Shown here piece after piece: positions 61,193 through 64,000 of a DNA stretch of 64,000 nucleotides. How positions within the stretch are numbered: position 1 is the first letter of the stretch; every line of letters starts with the position of its first letter. This DNA is from Flavobacteriales bacterium (lineage in GTDB: Bacteria; Bacteroidota; Bacteroidia; Flavobacteriales; UBA1820): positions 62,001-126,000 of the forward strand of contig QALN01000013.1 in the NCBI GenBank assembly GCA_003150615.1. The letters are read 5' to 3'. The notes under the pieces are model-generated. The model saw nothing but the letters and a program-made list of their open reading frames with translations. It had not been told where the DNA came from and searched no databases. Position numbers and translations under genes: made by a program.

Positions 61193-61463
61193 AATCCTTT
61201 AAATAATCGTACAACATATTTGTAAGCTCTCCTACCGTCAATTCGTGATAAGGCTTGACATCAAGTACTTCATCAGGTATACATCTACCAGTTCTCTTCT
61301 CCATTTCCATTACGACTTCCACGAAGTCAAGGGAATCCATGGCCATATCCGCGCCCAGCTCATCATTATTGGTTATCGATTCAGGACGATTAAGCCCATT
61401 AAATTCACCTACTTTTTCGAATATCACCTCTTTTATCATTCTCAATAATTTATCCTTTTCCAT
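61179..61463 (-). CDS. acpP: Acyl carrier protein
   Basis: 94 residues, the usual ACP length. LGADMAMDSLDFVEVVMEME contains the D-S-L motif whose serine receives 4'-phosphopantetheine. It is followed by the recognition helix and IPDEVLDVKPYHELTVGEL. Phage ACPs are uncommon; they could redirect host fatty-acid or lipid synthesis, or bind a partner such as a nuclease or toxin. No ketosynthase or phosphopantetheinyl transferase is seen in the window. Three bases downstream of the 234-aa gene. Confidence 0.8.
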   Translation of the reverse strand: MEKDKLLRMIKEVIFEKVGEFNGLNRPESITNNDELGADMAMDSLDFVEVVMEMEKRTGRCIPDEVLDVKPYHELTVGELTNMLYDYLKDYGKR

Positions 61464-61466
61464 AAT

Positions 61467-62165
61467 CTAAATCGACATTTTTAATCTTCTACCTAATTCT
61501 TTTTTTATATCTGATATTCTCTCGATGTCCATCTTAACATCTCCAGTAATAGTATACTCCTTATCCATCTTCCTTGGAGGATCCGGGAGTCGGCTTACGG
61601 CGAACAACCATGCCAGTTCCTTGTTCTTGTTCTCCCTAAGATACAGATCGGATGTCATGCCATACATTTTTATGATCGTATCGAATAACGTTGATTCCGA
61701 TAAGCTCATATGTACGCTATAGACGTTTGACGGCTTCCATATCAAGTTATCCAACCTCATCGTATATTCACGTTTAAGGTCTATATGGGATATTACGGCC
61801 CTTACTATAGGTTCTTCCTTGAAGTTGGTGTTAGCCACAAACCAGATAAGCCTTTTCTCCACCTCCTTGATAGCTCCTGTATCCTTACCCATATCGTTAT
61901 ATACCCCAACAATACGGTCCCGGATCCCCTCGACCTCCGGTGTCAGACCGGGTGTCTCTATCAGCATCAGCAGCGATCCTCCCCTTGGAGTTATCTTCCA
62001 CTTCCCATTCTTCTGAAGCTCGATATAACCAGACGCTTTATAACTATCTATTTTCTCCTTTGGAATGATGTTAGCCATCTCTTCTTTCTGCCGGATCATC
62101 AAAAGATACCCGACATCAGACATCGTTAATCCTGATGTCATCATCTGCTCGAAATTTATATACAT
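61467..62165 (-). CDS. Unknown protein with winged-helix-like start
   Basis: 232 residues from ATG 62165. The N-terminus (TSGLTMSDVGYLLMIRQKEE, then a SGYIELQKNGKWKITPRG hairpin) looks like a winged-helix DNA-binding domain of the kind found in replication initiators or helicase loaders. The C-terminal half is helical with VEKRLIWFVANTNFK. The place between the DnaB-type helicase and the ACPs fits a replication role, but this is an inference. Ends in TAG. Confidence 0.5.
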   Translation of the reverse strand: MYINFEQMMTSGLTMSDVGYLLMIRQKEEMANIIPKEKIDSYKASGYIELQKNGKWKITPRGGSLLMLIETPGLTPEVEGIRDRIVGVYNDMGKDTGAIKEVEKRLIWFVANTNFKEEPIVRAVISHIDLKREYTMRLDNLIWKPSNVYSVHMSLSESTLFDTIIKMYGMTSDLYLRENKNKELAWLFAVSRLPDPPRKMDKEYTITGDVKMDIERISDIKKELGRRLKMSI

Positions 62166-62176
62166 ATGCAAATAAG

Positions 62177-62514
62177 TTAAAATATTGACCTAATCTTTCT
62201 AGCTACCCTCTCGACTATATCGGGATGATCATTTCCGTTATATATATCTATTAGCGTATCTATTATATGTAACCTTATGTTTCTCTTTGATGGACGAAAC
62301 CAAAAATCTCCATTTTTTTGTTTACAGGTTTGAACATCTTCAGTTCTGGTATAAGATAACACGCTACACATGATCTTTCGGCAAGTGATAATTCAACCGC
62401 TGCCCTTTCTATTGCTCTACACATAAGCGAATAATTACCATTCTTTATTAAATTGTAAGCCCTTGTCAACACCCTAAGGGCGTCTGCTTTCGATAATCTC
62501 TTTCCCTTTTTCAT
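62177..62514 (-). pseudogene. Small conserved phage gene frameshifted at an A7 run
   Basis: From ATG 62514 the frame encodes MKKGKRLSKADALRVLTRAY, then SLMCRAIERAAVELSL, LIPELKMFKPVNKK and leaves frame. The other frame continues NGDFWFRPSKRNIRLHIIDT, LIDIYNGNDHPDIVERV to the stop at 62177. The switch is at seven A (plus-strand T run at 62313-62319): one more A restores a single frame of about 113 residues. Such proteins (a helical part, LIPE, then WFRP and a DxLIDIY helix) recur in Bacteroidales phages. Confidence 0.6.
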
Positions 62515-63115
62515 ATTGTTTAACTGTATAAGATTCATTAGCCATACCAACCCTACCAACTGATATGGATTGATTTATTGATTGATTAAGATGCCCTATA
62601 ACCGACATCTTGGCTCTAACCGTATTAGCGCATCTTAGAAGGATTCGATAGTCCTCTAAAGCCCGCTCGTACCTTACATCCACCCTGGCTCTTTTATCGG
62701 CGTCGGTCATACTCTTGCATGTCCCGTCTTCTCTCAGGCTTATAGCGATCTTATCCCGTATGATCCTGATATCATCCTCGGCTATCACCAGCTCAGCATC
62801 AAGAACACCTTTGTAGGAGCTAAGAAGATCCTCTACCGCTACAACCTCCCGCTTCAGATTCTCCAATTCCAATACCATAGAGTTGTCGTTCATCCTCTTA
62901 TACTCCTGAACTTTTTTGGATACCTCCTCGCAGATGTTAATGATCTCCTTTTCCCGTTCCCGGTTGATGATATATCTAATGCTGTATTCAGACATCTCCT
63001 TTAAATAGGATATAATCTCCCGTATGCCCATCTTATTCTCGGTGGAGAAGTTGGCTTTTAACAACATCTCCATGCCTTTCATAATAACAAGCAAATAATT
63101 CTTTCTAAGTCTCAT
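62474..63115 (-). CDS. Unknown helical protein
   Basis: 213 residues, mostly coiled-coil-like helix, for instance REREKEIINICEEVSKKVQE and LENLKREVVAVEDLLSSYKG. Two bases behind the helicase gene and overlapping the next gene by 41 bases. It may be a helicase partner; no motif supports a specific role. Ends in TAG. Confidence 0.55.
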   Translation of the reverse strand: MRLRKNYLLVIMKGMEMLLKANFSTENKMGIREIISYLKEMSEYSIRYIINREREKEIINICEEVSKKVQEYKRMNDNSMVLELENLKREVVAVEDLLSSYKGVLDAELVIAEDDIRIIRDKIAISLREDGTCKSMTDADKRARVDVRYERALEDYRILLRCANTVRAKMSVIGHLNQSINQSISVGRVGMANESYTVKQYEKGKEIIESRRP

Positions 63116-63117
63116 GA

Positions 63118-64000
63118 TTAATATGGTGTTTCGTCATGTACTACATTAAAATCATCGCTAGGCGGTATGTATTGCTGCTCCAATGGAATACTGGGAGGCG
63201 GGGGCGGTAGTGTCACCACGGTCGTATCCGGCTTGCCGCTGCCTACGGGGGCGTCCGAGCCTCCCGGTCTTTCTTGGCGTACCACACCTCCATCAGGATA
63301 ATATCGCTCATATCCTTTCATGATATCCACATGTATAGCCTCAATCTCTTCTAACGATCTCTGACGGACTTTTACTATATGATGGAATATAAGTCCATCT
63401 ACACGGAAAGAGCGCCTTGATTCACTCTTAAAACGTTCCAGATTAGGATACCAGCCTTGCGGGAATTGCATGTATGATGAATAGCCGTATCTCTTTGGGA
63501 TATTCAACGCTACCATAGCCGTACATAATTGCCCCAATGTATCTGATTGATAGAAATCAGATTGTTTTGGCATATGATCCTTAGGATCCCGTCTTCCCTC
63601 AATATCACGGTTAAGTTGTGATATTATAAGAAAGAATATATTGGGAAAAGTTCTTTTAGCTATATTACACATGGTTATCAGACTATCTATATTCCTCTTA
63701 GCGTCACCCGTGCCTTGTATAAGAGCTGTATGATCTATGGATACAAATACCATTTTCTTATCCTTGTTCGCTGGCATATAACTATTCCATAAGAAGTTCT
63801 GAAGCTCGTCTACTGTCGATGGTTTAGGGATGTATGTTATTCTGCTGGAGTTTTCCTCCTTAAGACATTTCTGCATTTCCTTTATCTCTTCATCAGACAT
63901 CTCGTTAAGGAGAATATCTTGTATATCCTTTCCCATTTTTTTTGATAGTGAACGTAACATCAAATCCTCTGGATTCATTTCAAATTCACATCTGAGCCAT
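63118..64000 (-). CDS. dnaB: DnaB-type replicative helicase, C-terminal part
   Basis: The frame stays open to the right edge of the window, so the gene continues upstream beyond 64000 and the first ATG in the window (63978) is not the start. Visible are CEFEMNPEDLMLRSLSKKM (the segment after Walker A in DnaB-like proteins), MVFVSIDHTALI (Walker B, D), FLIISQLNRDIEGR (the Q of motif III), and a later FHHIVKVRQ. The Walker A itself lies outside. It unwinds DNA at the phage fork. The last 50 residues are rich in glycine and proline. Confidence 0.75.
   Translation of the reverse strand, partial: WLRCEFEMNPEDLMLRSLSKKMGKDIQDILLNEMSDEEIKEMQKCLKEENSSRITYIPKPSTVDELQNFLWNSYMPANKDKKMVFVSIDHTALIQGTGDAKRNIDSLITMCNIAKRTFPNIFFLIISQLNRDIEGRRDPKDHMPKQSDFYQSDTLGQLCTAMVALNIPKRYGYSSYMQFPQGWYPNLERFKSESRRSFRVDGLIFHHIVKVRQRSLEEIEAIHVDIMKGYERYYPDGGVVRQERPGGSDAPVGSGKPDTTVVTLPPPPPSIPLEQQYIPPSDDFNVVHDETPY

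Noticed and set aside
1..64000. CRISPR arrays and tRNA genes
   Set aside because: I saw no regularly spaced repeats outside the in-gene fibre repeats and no cloverleaf-like sequence with a T-loop motif. A covariance search would be needed to be certain for tRNAs.

Overview
The window reads as part of a large lytic or temperate tailed phage of Bacteroidales, most like the crAss-like (Crassvirales) group. Three things point there. Promoters match the Bacteroides -7 element TAnnTTTG (TATATTTG or TATCTTTG, found at least twelve times a short distance before plus-strand genes), and there are no strong Shine-Dalgarno sites. Gene content fits: BACON-like Ig domains, a P22 gp10-like giant tail protein with a GMNRD motif, KilA-N/BRO/Rha regulators, a phage tail lysozyme domain, and very large virion polypeptides. 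The layout is also typical, with a structural arm on one strand converging on a replication/metabolism arm on the other. Terminase, portal, major capsid protein and DNA polymerase are not in the window, so this is an internal part of a longer genome. Standard genetic code applies, since at least nine genes end in TAG.

Plus strand, 1-45.5 kb: a partial gene at the left edge; a giant tail-associated protein (607-7125); a TnpB inserted behind it; a fibre-like gene split by a stop; a 58-aa conserved peptide; a 1198-aa virion protein with a zincin-like HETRH motif and a tail lysozyme domain; a holin-like protein; a KilA-N regulator; four giant virion/cargo proteins (866, 963, 1626 and 745 aa) with small regulators between them; a set of small structural genes (30.2-33.6 kb); a host-recognition block (33.6-38.2 kb: repeat fibre, carbohydrate-binding-like protein, BACON protein, BACON plus C-type-lectin-like protein that looks like a diversity-generating-retroelement target); two small regulator/zincin-like genes; and a 2148-aa giant protein. 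Transcription units are compact: an inverted-repeat terminator is often followed within 10-30 bases by the next TAnnTTTG promoter.

Around 45.5-46.6 kb the two arms meet. A bidirectional terminator is followed by a 3'-truncated Rha gene (+) and a 3'-truncated, frameshifted adenine methyltransferase (-), which looks like a recombination scar.

Minus strand, 46.2-64 kb: tightly overlapping genes (many ATGA or TAATG junctions) read leftwards from beyond the right edge. They include a DnaB-type helicase (only its C-terminal part in the window), two tandem acyl carrier proteins (one without the phosphopantetheine serine), a Cas4/RecB-type Fe-S nuclease, an SF2 helicase, a DHH phosphoesterase, a dATP/dGTP-diphosphohydrolase-like protein, a thioredoxin-fold protein, a C5 cytosine methyltransferase, a second adenine methyltransferase, a DnaQ-type exonuclease and many small unknown proteins.

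The most interesting signal is a structured leader RNA found at four places (25765, 26517, 38233, 45772), each between a promoter and a small gene, three of which are regulator-like. Each leader has a first hairpin whose loop is complementary to the loop of a second hairpin (a kissing-loop or pseudoknot layout). The paired bases differ from copy to copy while the pairing is kept. A second theme is an unusual number of interrupted reading frames in small accessory genes (five in-frame stops of all three kinds, six one-base frameshifts, several in A or T runs), while about 30 kb of giant virion genes is free of them.
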